Assembly: GCA_002477955.1 (NCBI GenBank)
Contig: DLLE01000063.1
Span: 44,541 to 83,858 of the forward strand
Direction: 5' to 3'
Length of the DNA stretch: 39,318 bases
Origin: Treponema sp. UBA7570
GTDB lineage: Bacteria; Spirochaetota; Spirochaetia; Treponematales; Treponemataceae
Positions within the stretch are counted from its first letter, which is position 1, and the number at the start of each line of letters is the position of its first letter. Below, one piece after another: positions 23,558-32,131 of the stretch. A program made the position numbers and the translations under genes. The notes under the pieces are model-generated. The model was not told the origin of the DNA. It saw nothing but the letters and a program-made list of their open reading frames with translations, and ran no database searches.

Positions 23558-25699
23558 TTACTTATCTGTCAGCTGCGCTTCGGACAAGATAATCTGCGGA
23601 GTTACATTTCCGTTAAAGACGTTGCGCTGAACTTGATACAAAATATTTATCGAATCTCCCTTGTCAAAGTCTCTGTGGAGCCGTCCTCCTTCGCCAAAGA
23701 ATATTGCCGGCCACTTTGTTTCTCCAGCGTCAAGAAGCAATTTTAGGTGAACTGGATCTGGTTTTCCCATGAGAATTCCGTCTTGAATTTTCATTCCCTG
23801 GCTCAAAAATGTGAGTTCTGGATTTTCTTCGCCGTAAGGCTCAAAACGGTCGATTATATTTAGAATTTCCGGTTTTAGATATTGAGGAGGAAGTTCGGCA
23901 TCGATTTCGATGTTTTCACTTTCTTCTTCGTTGTTCAGTTCAATTTCTTTGCAGAGAAGTTCAAGGCGTTTTTTGAATTCTTCCATTTTTGATTCTTCAA
24001 AACTGAATCCTGCCGCAAGGTTGTGTCCGCCGTGATTTATAAAAATATCGGACATTTTGTCAAGGAAAGGCGGAAGTAAAAATCCACGGCAGCTGCGCAT
24101 TGAGCCGATTGCAATTCCATCGACAACTGTGACTGCCATTGACGGAATTTTATATGTTGATGTAAGCCTTCCTGCAAGAATTCCTGAAACTCCGCGGTTT
24201 ATTTCTTTGTCGATTATTACGCAGAGTTTTCCGTTGTAGTGTTTTATGCTTTCTTCTGCTGTTTTTGAGGCGATTTCCCAGGCTTTTTGACCGAGTTCTT
24301 TTCGTTTGCCGTTCATTTCGAGTATTTCGTCAGCAAGCCTGTCTCTCTTGTACGGATCCTCTTCAAGAAAAAGTTCCATTCCAAGCTCCGGCTGCCCAAG
24401 GCGGCCTGTGGCATTTAAAACAGGAACTACATTCCAGCTTAGTTTTGTGCTTGTTACCGTAGTGCCCAAAAGCTTTAGTTTTGAGAGAAGCTCGATTAAG
24501 CCTGGGCGCGCGTTTCCTGAGTTTATTGATTTTAATCCCTGTCTTACAATTATGCGGTTTTCATCTTTGAGAGGCATTATGTCTGCAAGCGCGGCTAGCG
24601 CGGCGAGCTGAAGGTCTTTTTCTTCCTGAATGCTGTCTTTTGGAAATTGTTTTGCAGTTACTGTATTGACGTAAGTTACAAAAATGTTGAAAAAGGTTTC
24701 AATTTGGGTTCCGTCAGTTTCGTTGTATTTTGCGAGAATTGACGCTTTTTTTAAATCTAAAAGGCTTTTTTCTGAAAACTGAGGAAATATTTTTGAAATT
24801 TCATTTCTGAGATCGAGAACGTTGAATTCGATTGCAGAGCCGAACGTTTCATTCAAAATTTTCATGGTTTCGTTTTTGTTCCATACAAAAATTTGCTGTC
24901 CTGTCAAAAAAGAGAGAAATTTTGTCTTTGAAAAAGGCACGCTCAATGGAGCTATTTTTTGAACTAAAATTTCCTGTTTTACGAGGTTCCGGACTTTCAT
25001 GCATTCGATTACATTTGTTTCGTTTTCTTTTCGCGCTGCAAGCAGGCAAATTTCCTGTTTGTAAAGCTCAGATTTTGCAAATCGGAGGGCCGCGGCGGTT
25101 TTGCAGGCGATTGCTGCTCCAGAAATATCGTGGAAAGGATATTGTGAATCTTCGCATTTTTGGTCAATGATTATTGCCGGGCTTGGAAGCTGTTCTGGAG
25201 GGTTGTGGTGGTCAAGAACTATTGTGTCAATTCCGAGTTCTGCCGCATATGCGATTTCTGCGTTGTTTGAAATTCCGCAGTCAACCGTAATGATGAGTGT
25301 TCCGTTTTTTTTGTAAAATTCGTCTACGGCTTCGATAGAAAGTCCGTAACCGTCATTTCCGCCCGGAAGCTTCCATTCAGCTTCGATTCCCATAGACTTG
25401 AGCTGTTCGTATAAAATTGTAGTGCTTGAAATTCCGTCTACATCGCGGTCTCCAAAAATCAGTACGATTTCTCCTTCCTCCTGAGCCTGAAGAATTCTGT
25501 CAACAGCGTCTTCCATTGCAGAAAATTCAAACGGATTGTGCAAAAATCTTTTGTCATCTTCCAAAAAATAAAGTATGTCGCTGCTTTTTGTAATTCCACG
25601 GCGAATCAGAATTGAAGCGGTGATTGCGTCAATTCCGTATTTTTGTGTCATTTCTTTTACTGATTCTTTTAGAACCGGTTTTTTTATCCATTTTTTCAT
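23558..25699 (-). CDS. recJ: Single-stranded-DNA exonuclease RecJ with a central insertion
   Basis: RecJ degrades single-stranded DNA 5' to 3' in recombination and mismatch repair. The 713 residues show FGDRDVDGISST, IITVDCGISN, the DHH motif VLDHHNPP, then LAALADIMPLKDENRIIVRQGL and the DHHA1 part with GGHNLAAGFS. Between SGAAIACKTAAAL and LAALADIMPL lie about 145 extra residues (about 212-355) where typical RecJ has only a short linker. The last 120 residues form the OB-fold part. Possible ribosome site AGGA lies about 8 nt before ATG 25699. It follows recO by 29 nt in the same direction, a recombination-repair pair. Confidence 0.93.
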   Translation of the reverse strand: MKKWIKKPVLKESVKEMTQKYGIDAITASILIRRGITKSSDILYFLEDDKRFLHNPFEFSAMEDAVDRILQAQEEGEIVLIFGDRDVDGISSTTILYEQLKSMGIEAEWKLPGGNDGYGLSIEAVDEFYKKNGTLIITVDCGISNNAEIAYAAELGIDTIVLDHHNPPEQLPSPAIIIDQKCEDSQYPFHDISGAAIACKTAAALRFAKSELYKQEICLLAARKENETNVIECMKVRNLVKQEILVQKIAPLSVPFSKTKFLSFLTGQQIFVWNKNETMKILNETFGSAIEFNVLDLRNEISKIFPQFSEKSLLDLKKASILAKYNETDGTQIETFFNIFVTYVNTVTAKQFPKDSIQEEKDLQLAALAALADIMPLKDENRIIVRQGLKSINSGNARPGLIELLSKLKLLGTTVTSTKLSWNVVPVLNATGRLGQPELGMELFLEEDPYKRDRLADEILEMNGKRKELGQKAWEIASKTAEESIKHYNGKLCVIIDKEINRGVSGILAGRLTSTYKIPSMAVTVVDGIAIGSMRSCRGFLLPPFLDKMSDIFINHGGHNLAAGFSFEESKMEEFKKRLELLCKEIELNNEEESENIEIDAELPPQYLKPEILNIIDRFEPYGEENPELTFLSQGMKIQDGILMGKPDPVHLKLLLDAGETKWPAIFFGEGGRLHRDFDKGDSINILYQVQRNVFNGNVTPQIILSEAQLTDK

Positions 25700-25728
25700 T
25701 TTTTATATCCTGTTTTTATTTTTTTTAC

Positions 25729-26514
25729 TTAAAGAATAGCAATTCCTGATTCAAGCGAAATGAATTTTGTTCCGCATACATTTTGAATTAAAAAATAGCA
25801 AAAGTCTTTTAATTCAATCATTGTTTTTTCATCAATTATTATTTTGCGGACGTCTTTTGGTTTTAGAACCGAAACTGCCTGAAGATATGTTAGCGAAGTT
25901 TTGGAAAGAAAAAAACTGTTTCGATTTTCTGTCTGTGCGTTTGAAAGGCAGTCGTTGCACACAAATCCGTTTTCGCGTTCGCTGTACATTCCGTAGTAAG
26001 TTTGCGCGTTTTGGTCAATTTTGCCGGCTAAAAAAGATTTTCCGCATTGGCAGCAGAATTGCGTGTCCGGCCTCATTCCCAAAATTCCTATGTAACGCCA
26101 CAAAAAACGGATAAGACCGAGCCGGCTGTTGTTTTCTGTGCTCTGTTCCATTCCGTCCAAAAGTCCGTTAAGAAGGCAGAATGTCTGTTCCGGGCTTCCT
26201 GCGCAGCGCGACTTTATTATGATTTCCGAAGCAAAGCTTGCCGCATAGGTTTTAAAAAGATTTTCTCTAAACGAAGGATGGTAGGATTTTACGTCAAAAT
26301 CGGTTATTTTGCAGGAATTTTTTGTTTCGTCTTTGTAAAGATACGCAGTTCCGCAGTTAAACGGGCTTACAAGCGAACGAAATTTGCTTTTTGGTCCGCC
26401 ATAAAGAGTTGCGTAAACAATTCCGTCTTGAGGAGTAAGAAGCGTTACAGAACGGTTGTTTTCTCCAGACTGTTTGAGAGCAAGAATTGTTGCAAAAGTA
26501 GATGAACTGCGCAT
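25729..26514 (-). CDS. recO: DNA repair protein RecO
   Basis: RecO loads RecA on SSB-coated DNA with RecR. The 261 residues have an N-terminal OB-like domain (SVTLLTPQDGIVYATLYGGPKSKFRS), a helical middle and a zinc finger, CCQCGK and later CNDCL, as in many RecO proteins. A perfect -10 hexamer lies 6 nt before ATG 26514, so transcription would start on the start codon itself. There is no Shine-Dalgarno. It is divergent from rpoZ and upstream of recJ. Confidence 0.9.
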   Translation of the reverse strand: MRSSSTFATILALKQSGENNRSVTLLTPQDGIVYATLYGGPKSKFRSLVSPFNCGTAYLYKDETKNSCKITDFDVKSYHPSFRENLFKTYAASFASEIIIKSRCAGSPEQTFCLLNGLLDGMEQSTENNSRLGLIRFLWRYIGILGMRPDTQFCCQCGKSFLAGKIDQNAQTYYGMYSERENGFVCNDCLSNAQTENRNSFFLSKTSLTYLQAVSVLKPKDVRKIIIDEKTMIELKDFCYFLIQNVCGTKFISLESGIAIL

Positions 26515-26520
26515 AAATTT

Positions 26521-26526
26521 ATTATA
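26521..26526 (-). promoter_or_regulatory. -10 element for recO
   Basis: A perfect TATAAT on the minus strand, 6 nt from the recO start codon. The -35 region at 17-18 nt is only AT-rich. Predicted start of transcription falls on the A of ATG. Confidence 0.45.
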
Positions 26527-26570
26527 ATTTGAAAAACTGATTTAATAAATACTAGACAGCATTTTTAGAT

Positions 26571-26576
26571 TATAAT
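26571..26576 (+). promoter_or_regulatory. Possible -10 element for rpoZ
   Basis: A TATAAT in the 99-nt space between recO and rpoZ. The -35 partner at 17 nt (AATACT) is poor, so this is tentative. Confidence 0.3.
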
Positions 26577-26613
26577 ATAATCGAGTATTCATATTAACTT
26601 GGGGGATAGTGTA

Positions 26614-26811
26614 ATGATTTTTCCTTTGGAACAGCTTGTAAAATTTTCAGGAAACGTTTATGAGATTACTGTCGCAGCAAGTCGCCGGGCTTATCAGCTG
26701 GCAATGATGAAAGATGCCGAAATTGACCGTAATGACGGCAAGGTTGTGTCTCTTGCAGCAAAGCAGATTTTTAACAACACTATTCAATACAAAAGAATTG
26801 AACAAAAGTAA
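26614..26811 (+). CDS. rpoZ: RNA polymerase omega subunit
   Basis: Omega binds beta-prime and aids RNA polymerase assembly. The 65 residues begin MIFPLEQLVKFSGNVYEITVAASRRAYQLA, and the RRAYQLA helix is the omega signature. It is shorter than the enterobacterial 91 residues, as in spirochaetes. ATG 26614 is preferred over the in-frame TTG at 26599 because GGGGGA sits 7 nt upstream of it. It is divergent from recO. Confidence 0.85.
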   Translation: MIFPLEQLVKFSGNVYEITVAASRRAYQLAMMKDAEIDRNDGKVVSLAAKQIFNNTIQYKRIEQK

Positions 26812-26831
26812 TTTACATCGGATTTAATCTC

Positions 26832-26860
26832 TTGACGAAAGACTTTAAATTGATGATAAT
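26832..26860 (+). promoter_or_regulatory. Promoter of the bS22-like gene
   Basis: TTGACG (26832-26837) and GATAAT (26855-26860) are separated by exactly 17 nt. It lies in the gap after rpoZ, so the tiny gene has its own strong promoter. Confidence 0.75.
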
Positions 26861-26892
26861 TAGTATACTAATTTGATTAAGGAGTGCCCATA

Positions 26893-26982
26893 ATGCCTTG
26901 TGGTAAAAAAAGAAAGCGCCAGAAGATGGCTACACATAAGCGCAAGAAGATGCTTAGACGCAATCGGCATAAGAGCAAGTAA
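26893..26982 (+). CDS. Tiny ribosomal protein, bS22 / AURKAIP1-COX24 family
   Basis: A 29-residue, extremely basic protein, MPCGKKRKRQKMATHKRKK followed by MLRRNRHKSK. The pattern of Lys/Arg with a THKRKK and a RRNRHK block fits the short AURKAIP1/COX24 proteins (bacterial bS22, mitochondrial mS38), which bind the small ribosomal subunit near the decoding site. AAGGAG lies 8 nt before ATG. A consensus promoter stands in front and a strong terminator behind, so it is a separate, probably highly expressed transcript. It is too short for most gene finders. Confidence 0.85.
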   Translation: MPCGKKRKRQKMATHKRKKMLRRNRHKSK

Positions 26983-27019
26983 CATCTTTTTTGGTGTTTT
27001 GATATATGCCCGTAGAATA

Positions 27020-27055
27020 GACCGCGGTAGTTTTTTACTTCGCGGTCTTTTTTTT
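27020..27055 (+). terminator. Intrinsic terminator after the bS22-like gene
   Basis: Stem GACCGCG paired with CGCGGTC (7 bp) around a T-rich loop, followed by eight T residues. It lies between the tiny ribosomal gene and the dxs promoter. Confidence 0.85.
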
Positions 27056-27063
27056 CTTCAAAA

Positions 27064-27092
27064 TTGTAAAAATCAGTTTTTTGTCTTACAAT
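27064..27092 (+). promoter_or_regulatory. Promoter of the dxs operon
   Basis: TTGTAA (27064-27069) and TACAAT (27087-27092) with a 17-nt spacer, directly after the terminator and 20 nt before the dxs ATG. Confidence 0.55.
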
Positions 27093-27112
27093 AAAAATAA
27101 TAGAAGATTGTT

Positions 27113-29050
27113 ATGTTGCTTTCCAAAATAAATTCGCCTGATGATTTAAAAAAAATCCCGGAAGACCAGCTTCCGAAACTTTCAGAAGAAATTAGAAAAA
27201 AAATTATTGAAGTAGTCGGAAAAAACGGCGGACATCTTGCTTCAAACCTTGGTGTTGTCGAGCTTACGATTGCGCTTCACAGGGTTTTTAATTCACCGGA
27301 AGATGCAATAATTTTTGATGTAAGCCATCAGTGCTATGCGCACAAAATGCTCACTGGCCGTTTTTCGGATTTTTCAACTATAAGGCAAAAAAATGGACTT
27401 TCTGGTTTTACCAGAAGAACTGAAAGCAAGCATGATTTTTTTGACAACGGTCACGCTTCGACTTCGATTTCTCAGGGGCTTGGGCTTTTGACCGCCTGGG
27501 ATTTACAGAAAAAAAACGGAAAGGTTGTCGCTGTAATCGGAGATGGCTCTTTGACCGGCGGACTTGCGCTTGAGGCTATGAACCATGCAGGCCAGCTTGG
27601 AAAAAATCTTATAGTTGTTTTGAACGACAACAAAATGTCAATCAGCGAGAATACTGGAGCTGTCTCAAAATATCTTTCTAAGCTTACAATGTCTGGTTTT
27701 TATCAGAATATTCGCCACAAAATTGATCTCGCGCTTTCAAAAATTCCAAATTCAAACAGGCATATCGGAAAATTTGTCTACAGATTTAAGCGTTCGCTAA
27801 AGGCTCTTTTTTTAAGCAATAATTTTTTTACAGATTTAGGTTTTGAATACGTCGGACCTTTGGACGGACATAATATCGGTGAGCTTGAAAATGTTTTTAA
27901 GGACGTAAAAAAACTTCAAGGACCGGTCGTGGTTCACGTAGTTACAAAAAAAGGAAAAGGGTATTCTCCTGCTGAGAATGATCCGGCGGCTTTTCATGGA
28001 ATTGGACCGTTTTTAATTTCTGACGGAAAAGTTGAGCATTTTGATACGATGAGCTTTACCGAATGTTTTAGCCAGACTTTGCTTGAGCTTGCGGAAAAAG
28101 ATAAAAAAATTACTGCAATTACGGCGGCGATGGCAAAAGGAACTGGTCTTGATGCTTTTGCAAGGCATTTTCCTGAAAGATTTTTTGATGTTGGAATCGC
28201 TGAAGAGCATGCGGTAACTTTTGCTTCTGGACTTGCGGCTGGCGGACTAAAACCTGTGGTTGCAATCTATTCAACATTTATGCAGCGGGCAGTTGATCAG
28301 ATTATTCATGATGTTGCATTGCCGGAATTTCCGGTAGTTTTTTGTTTGGACAGGGCAGGACTTGTTCCGAGCGATGGCGAAACTCACCAGGGCATGTTTG
28401 ACATTGCGCTTTTGAGGACTGTTCCAAATTTAAAAATTCTTTCTCCTGCGACCGCTGTTGATTTTAAGCTCAGTCTTGAATGGGCGCTTTCTCAAAACGG
28501 ACCTGTCGTGCTTCGTTATCCAAAATCAACTTGTCCTACAGAACTGAAATGTTTTTCTCAAAAAATCGAAGAAGGAAAGGGTATTTACGTAAAATGTGAA
28601 GAATTTGCGCCTGCTTTGAGCCTGAAATTTGATGAAAATGAATTGGAAGCTGTTTCAGTTCAAAAAAATAAAAAGTCAAAATCCGTTCTTTTTGTTTCTA
28701 CAGGAAGCATGCTTTCGGAAGTGATTCAGGCGAGCCGCAATCTTATGATTGAAAACATTGAGGCTGATATTTATTCACTGAGATTTTTAAATAAGGTTGA
28801 TATAAATCATCTTTTTGAATATGCAAAAAATCGAGATGCGGTTATATTTGTTGAAGACGGAATATGCCGCGGCGGTGTGAGTGAAGAGCTTGAATATGAA
28901 TTGTTAAAACGTGGATTTAATAAAACTGCGGTCAATGCTTTGCCGGAAAAATTTTTAAATCAAGGAACCCGCGGTGAAATTTGCGAAGATGTAAAAATGG
29001 ATCCCCGGAGCCTTGCGGAATGTGCTTATAAGGTGGCTTATAGAAAATGA
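27113..29050 (+). CDS. dxs: 1-deoxy-D-xylulose-5-phosphate synthase
   Basis: Dxs condenses pyruvate and glyceraldehyde 3-phosphate using thiamine diphosphate, the first step of the MEP isoprenoid pathway. The 645 residues show HLASNLGVVELTIALH, DVSHQCYAHKMLTGR, the ThDP/Mg motif GDGSLTGGLALEAMNH with NDNKMSIS, EYVGPLDGHN, the catalytic Glu in FDVGIAEEHAV and a C-terminal transketolase domain. Length is standard. The ribosome site is weak (AGAAG). It heads a seven-gene operon and overlaps folP by 4 nt (ATGA). Confidence 0.96.
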   Translation: MLLSKINSPDDLKKIPEDQLPKLSEEIRKKIIEVVGKNGGHLASNLGVVELTIALHRVFNSPEDAIIFDVSHQCYAHKMLTGRFSDFSTIRQKNGLSGFTRRTESKHDFFDNGHASTSISQGLGLLTAWDLQKKNGKVVAVIGDGSLTGGLALEAMNHAGQLGKNLIVVLNDNKMSISENTGAVSKYLSKLTMSGFYQNIRHKIDLALSKIPNSNRHIGKFVYRFKRSLKALFLSNNFFTDLGFEYVGPLDGHNIGELENVFKDVKKLQGPVVVHVVTKKGKGYSPAENDPAAFHGIGPFLISDGKVEHFDTMSFTECFSQTLLELAEKDKKITAITAAMAKGTGLDAFARHFPERFFDVGIAEEHAVTFASGLAAGGLKPVVAIYSTFMQRAVDQIIHDVALPEFPVVFCLDRAGLVPSDGETHQGMFDIALLRTVPNLKILSPATAVDFKLSLEWALSQNGPVVLRYPKSTCPTELKCFSQKIEEGKGIYVKCEEFAPALSLKFDENELEAVSVQKNKKSKSVLFVSTGSMLSEVIQASRNLMIENIEADIYSLRFLNKVDINHLFEYAKNRDAVIFVEDGICRGGVSEELEYELLKRGFNKTAVNALPEKFLNQGTRGEICEDVKMDPRSLAECAYKVAYRK

Positions 29051-29865
29051 TTTCATTAAAACTTGCAGATAAGACTATTACGACAGAAAAAAACGCCTTC
29101 GTAATGGGAATCGTAAATGCGACTCCAGATTCATTTTGGGAAGGAAGCCGCGGCGGAGCTAAGATGGCTCTTGAACAGATTGAACAAGGCGCGGATATTA
29201 TTGACCTTGGCGCAGAGTCTACAAGGCCTGGCTCTTATTATGTAAGCGAAGATGAGCAGATAAAAAGGCTTGTTCCGGTTTTAAGAGAAATTCGCCGTCA
29301 TTCGGATATTCCTGTTTCTATAGATACGAGAAAATACTCTGTTTTGAAAGCCTGCCTTGACGAAGGTGCTGACATTTTGAACGATGTTTCCGCCCTTGAA
29401 GACGACGAAAAACTTTCAGGACTGTGCGCGGAATCAAAAATTCCTGTAATTTTAATGCACAAGCGCTCTACTCCGGACGTTATGCAGAGCAATACCGAAT
29501 ATCAGGATATTTTTAATGAAGTTGACCTTTATTTGCGTCAGAGAGTTGAATACGCTTTAAAGCATGGCATATCTTCTGATAAGATTATTGTTGATCCAGG
29601 AATCGGCTTTGGAAAGAATATGACTGACAACTGCACTTTGATCAGGAGATGCGGACAGCTGTGCGATTCAAAATATCCGGTTTTAATGGCGCTTTCCCGA
29701 AAAACTGTAATCGGTCAGCTTTGCAACCGTGAAATTCAGGACAGAATGATTGGAACTGTTGCTGCGGATTTGATTGCTGTTATGAACGGAGCAACTCTTG
29801 TCCGCGTGCACGATGTAAAAGAAGCAGTTGATTCTCTAAATGTTTTAAAAGGAATTGGAGTATAG
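29047..29865 (+). CDS. folP: Dihydropteroate synthase
   Basis: FolP joins p-aminobenzoate to the pterin in folate synthesis. The 272 residues contain the signature VMGIVNATPDSFWEG, DLGAESTRPGS, PVSIDTRK, DILNDVSAL and the phosphate-binding DPGIGFGKNMTDN. The pterin signature has Trp-Glu where Ser-Asp is usual. ATG 29047 overlaps the dxs stop. It suggests that this organism makes folate, unlike the most reduced treponemes; the other folate genes are not in the window. Confidence 0.94.
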   Translation: MISLKLADKTITTEKNAFVMGIVNATPDSFWEGSRGGAKMALEQIEQGADIIDLGAESTRPGSYYVSEDEQIKRLVPVLREIRRHSDIPVSIDTRKYSVLKACLDEGADILNDVSALEDDEKLSGLCAESKIPVILMHKRSTPDVMQSNTEYQDIFNEVDLYLRQRVEYALKHGISSDKIIVDPGIGFGKNMTDNCTLIRRCGQLCDSKYPVLMALSRKTVIGQLCNREIQDRMIGTVAADLIAVMNGATLVRVHDVKEAVDSLNVLKGIGV

Positions 29866-29866
29866 A

Positions 29867-30682
29867 TTGAACGGATTTGAAAATCTTCTTCATGTTTATG
29901 ATTTTATACGGCCGTTTTTAGATATTGGTGTAATGGCCTTTATTTTGTACAAGGCATACGAGATAATTGTCAAAACAAATGCCCTTCAGATAATAAAAGC
30001 CGCAATTGTCGTTGCAATGGCCTATGCTGTGGCGCTTTTGCTTCATCTTTCAATGCTGCTGTGGGTTCTTCAGAAACTTGCTCCTGGACTTGTTGTCTGT
30101 TTTGCGATTGTATTCCAGCCGGAACTTAGAAAGGTTTTCTTAAAACTTGGACAGAGCCAGTGGTTCACTTTTGGAAACCGTTCAAGGCATACTTATGTCG
30201 ATACCGTAATCATAGCTGCCGAAATGCTTTCAAAAATGAAGAGAGGCATGCTCGTAGTTTTTACACGCCATACAAAAATTGATGACATTATTGAAACTGG
30301 AACACGTCTTGACGCAGACCTTTCAAGCGCTCTTCTTGTGACGATTTTTGGTCATGACACGCCTTTGCATGACGCCGCCTGCGTCGTTCAGAACGGAAAA
30401 ATAATCGCCGCAGGTTGTTTTTTGCCTTTGAGCGAGCAATATGATATTAAAAAAACATTTGGAACAAGACACCGTGCCGCCCTTGGAATGAGCGAAATAA
30501 GCGATGCTGTTGTTCTTGTCGTTTCAGAAGAATCTGGAGCGGTTTCCCTTGCTTACGACAGTCAGCTTCACTACGATTTGAACCCGAACCAGATTACAAA
30601 ACAGCTCGAAAAACTGTTGGAAATGACGCCTGCGCAAAAAACGATAGAGGACACTATTGATGAAAATAAAGGACTTTATTGA
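29867..30682 (+). CDS. cdaA: Diadenylate cyclase (c-di-AMP synthase) of the CdaA type
   Basis: CdaA makes cyclic di-AMP from two ATP at the membrane, controlling potassium and osmotic balance and wall homeostasis. Of its 271 residues the first 85 or so hold three transmembrane segments, followed by the DAC domain. GTRHRAALG preserves the RHR motif. The DGA motif of the family reads DAA here (PLHDAACVV). TTG 29867 is preferred over TTG 29855 because GGAG lies 6 nt upstream of it. It overlaps the ybbR-type regulator gene by 23 nt, the usual cdaA-cdaR arrangement. Confidence 0.9.
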   Translation: MNGFENLLHVYDFIRPFLDIGVMAFILYKAYEIIVKTNALQIIKAAIVVAMAYAVALLLHLSMLLWVLQKLAPGLVVCFAIVFQPELRKVFLKLGQSQWFTFGNRSRHTYVDTVIIAAEMLSKMKRGMLVVFTRHTKIDDIIETGTRLDADLSSALLVTIFGHDTPLHDAACVVQNGKIIAAGCFLPLSEQYDIKKTFGTRHRAALGMSEISDAVVLVVSEESGAVSLAYDSQLHYDLNPNQITKQLEKLLEMTPAQKTIEDTIDENKGLY

Positions 30683-31709
30683 AAAAATTACGGAAAACTG
30701 GCCGGTAAAGGCGAGTTGTGTTCTGCTTGCAATATGTATTTATGTTTTTTATACGCTTTCGCTTCAAGATTCTAGGTCTTTTACAGTTCCATTAAAAATA
30801 AAAAACGGTTCAGGAATTGTGCCTGTAAGTCCGTATCCTGCAAATGTAAAAATAAAATTAAAGGGAAAGACAGAAGATATTGCTTCTCTTCAAAAAAACA
30901 GTTTTTCTGCCTACCTTGATCTGAACTATCTGCCAAAAGACGGAGTCTACAAGCTGCCGGTTCTTGTTGAGCTTCCTCAGCAGGCTCTTTTGCTGGATAC
31001 TCTTGAAGTTACTGTTTCGCCTCAGGAAGTCAATTTAAAGGTTGAGGAAAAAATTTTAGCCTTTGTGCCGATTTCGCCTCTTATAAACGGAAGTCCTGCG
31101 CATGGCTATGAGATAAAAAATATTACTGTAAAACCGGACACAGTTGAACTTACAGGACCGCGCTCGATGGTTCAAAACTGCACGAGGCTTCAGACAAAGG
31201 CTGTTTCTGTAAAAAATGCGGATAAAAGTTTTGCTTCTCCTGTTTTGCCAGAAAATCCTGGCTCGTATTTAAAATTTAAAAATAATGATGAAAAACTTAC
31301 AGTTACGGTCGAAATTGCGCCTGTTGTTTCGGAAAAAAGTTTTTCTGTTCAGACGATAGATGTAAAATATTTGCCGAAGGAATTTGTAGTTTCATCTCAA
31401 AAAAATTCAGGAATATTAAATTTAGGCGGAAAACTGGTTGATTTAGAGAAATTTAGCGTTCCTAATGGTTCTCTTTTTGTAAATGCGTCGGAGATTTCTG
31501 AACCAGGAGTTTATGAGCTCGATGTAAAATCGTCAGTTCCTGCAAAATTTACAGTTCAGGATTTTTCTCCTAAAAAAATAAAAATTACCGTCGAAAAAAT
31601 TAAGGTTGTAGATGAGCTTGAAGAAAAAGTTGGAGATGTGATTGCTTCTCCGGCGAATGAAATTCTTCCAGAAAAAATTGAATTGACAGGCGGACAGTCA
31701 GGCGAATAA
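30660..31709 (+). CDS. YbbR-domain membrane protein (CdaR-like regulator of CdaA)
   Basis: This protein of 349 residues has one N-terminal transmembrane segment (ASCVLLAICIYVFYTLSL) and an extracytoplasmic part with YbbR-type repeats, e.g. VPLKIKNG, YPANVKIKLKGK and VKPDTVELTGPRSMVQ. YbbR/CdaR proteins bind and modulate CdaA. ATG 30660 is chosen over the adjacent TTG 30657; GAGG lies about 9 nt upstream. It overlaps cdaA by 23 nt and acpS by one base (TAATG), so expression is coupled. Confidence 0.88.
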   Translation: MKIKDFIEKITENWPVKASCVLLAICIYVFYTLSLQDSRSFTVPLKIKNGSGIVPVSPYPANVKIKLKGKTEDIASLQKNSFSAYLDLNYLPKDGVYKLPVLVELPQQALLLDTLEVTVSPQEVNLKVEEKILAFVPISPLINGSPAHGYEIKNITVKPDTVELTGPRSMVQNCTRLQTKAVSVKNADKSFASPVLPENPGSYLKFKNNDEKLTVTVEIAPVVSEKSFSVQTIDVKYLPKEFVVSSQKNSGILNLGGKLVDLEKFSVPNGSLFVNASEISEPGVYELDVKSSVPAKFTVQDFSPKKIKITVEKIKVVDELEEKVGDVIASPANEILPEKIELTGGQSGE

Positions 31710-32098
31710 TGGTTTATGGAATCGGAACGGACATTTGCGAAGTAAAAAGGTTTGAAAAATGGCTAAAAAAAACAGAACTATTCTTGCGTTTTTTTAACGA
31801 GAAAGAGCAGTTTTCCTGTGATTTTAGTCAAAATGAAGGAGCGGCCTGCCGTCACTATGCGGCTCGGTTTGCCGCGAAAGAAGCGTTTTCCAAGGCTCTG
31901 GGTACAGGATTTACCGGCCTGAGGTTGAATGATTTTTACGTCGCCAAGGATAAAGCCGGAAAGCCGTTTTTTGAATTTGGAGAAAAAACTAAAAAAAATC
32001 TGGAAGCCAAAATAGGAAAAGACCTCAATATTCAGCTTTCTATAAGCCATGAAAAAGAATATGCAGTTGCTTTTGTTATAATCGAAAAATTGGGTTAA
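31709..32098 (+). CDS. acpS: Holo-[acyl-carrier-protein] synthase
   Basis: AcpS attaches 4'-phosphopantetheine from CoA to acyl carrier protein. The 129 residues show GIGTDICEVKRF with the Mg-binding Asp8, the RFAAKEAFSKALGTG signature, and the late SISHEKEYAVAFV. Length is standard. Its ATG overlaps the preceding stop by one base. The cdaA-ybbR-acpS order is also found in Borrelia as far as I recall. Confidence 0.96.
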   Translation: MVYGIGTDICEVKRFEKWLKKTELFLRFFNEKEQFSCDFSQNEGAACRHYAARFAAKEAFSKALGTGFTGLRLNDFYVAKDKAGKPFFEFGEKTKKNLEAKIGKDLNIQLSISHEKEYAVAFVIIEKLG

Positions 32099-32131
32099 AA
32101 TATTTTTATAAAGTAAAAATCTGGAGAATCT

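Noticed and set aside
23541..23560. TAAAATC/GATTTTA repeat between ligA and recJ as terminator
   Set aside because: Only 7 weak pairs and no distinct T-tract; could be chance in AT-rich DNA.
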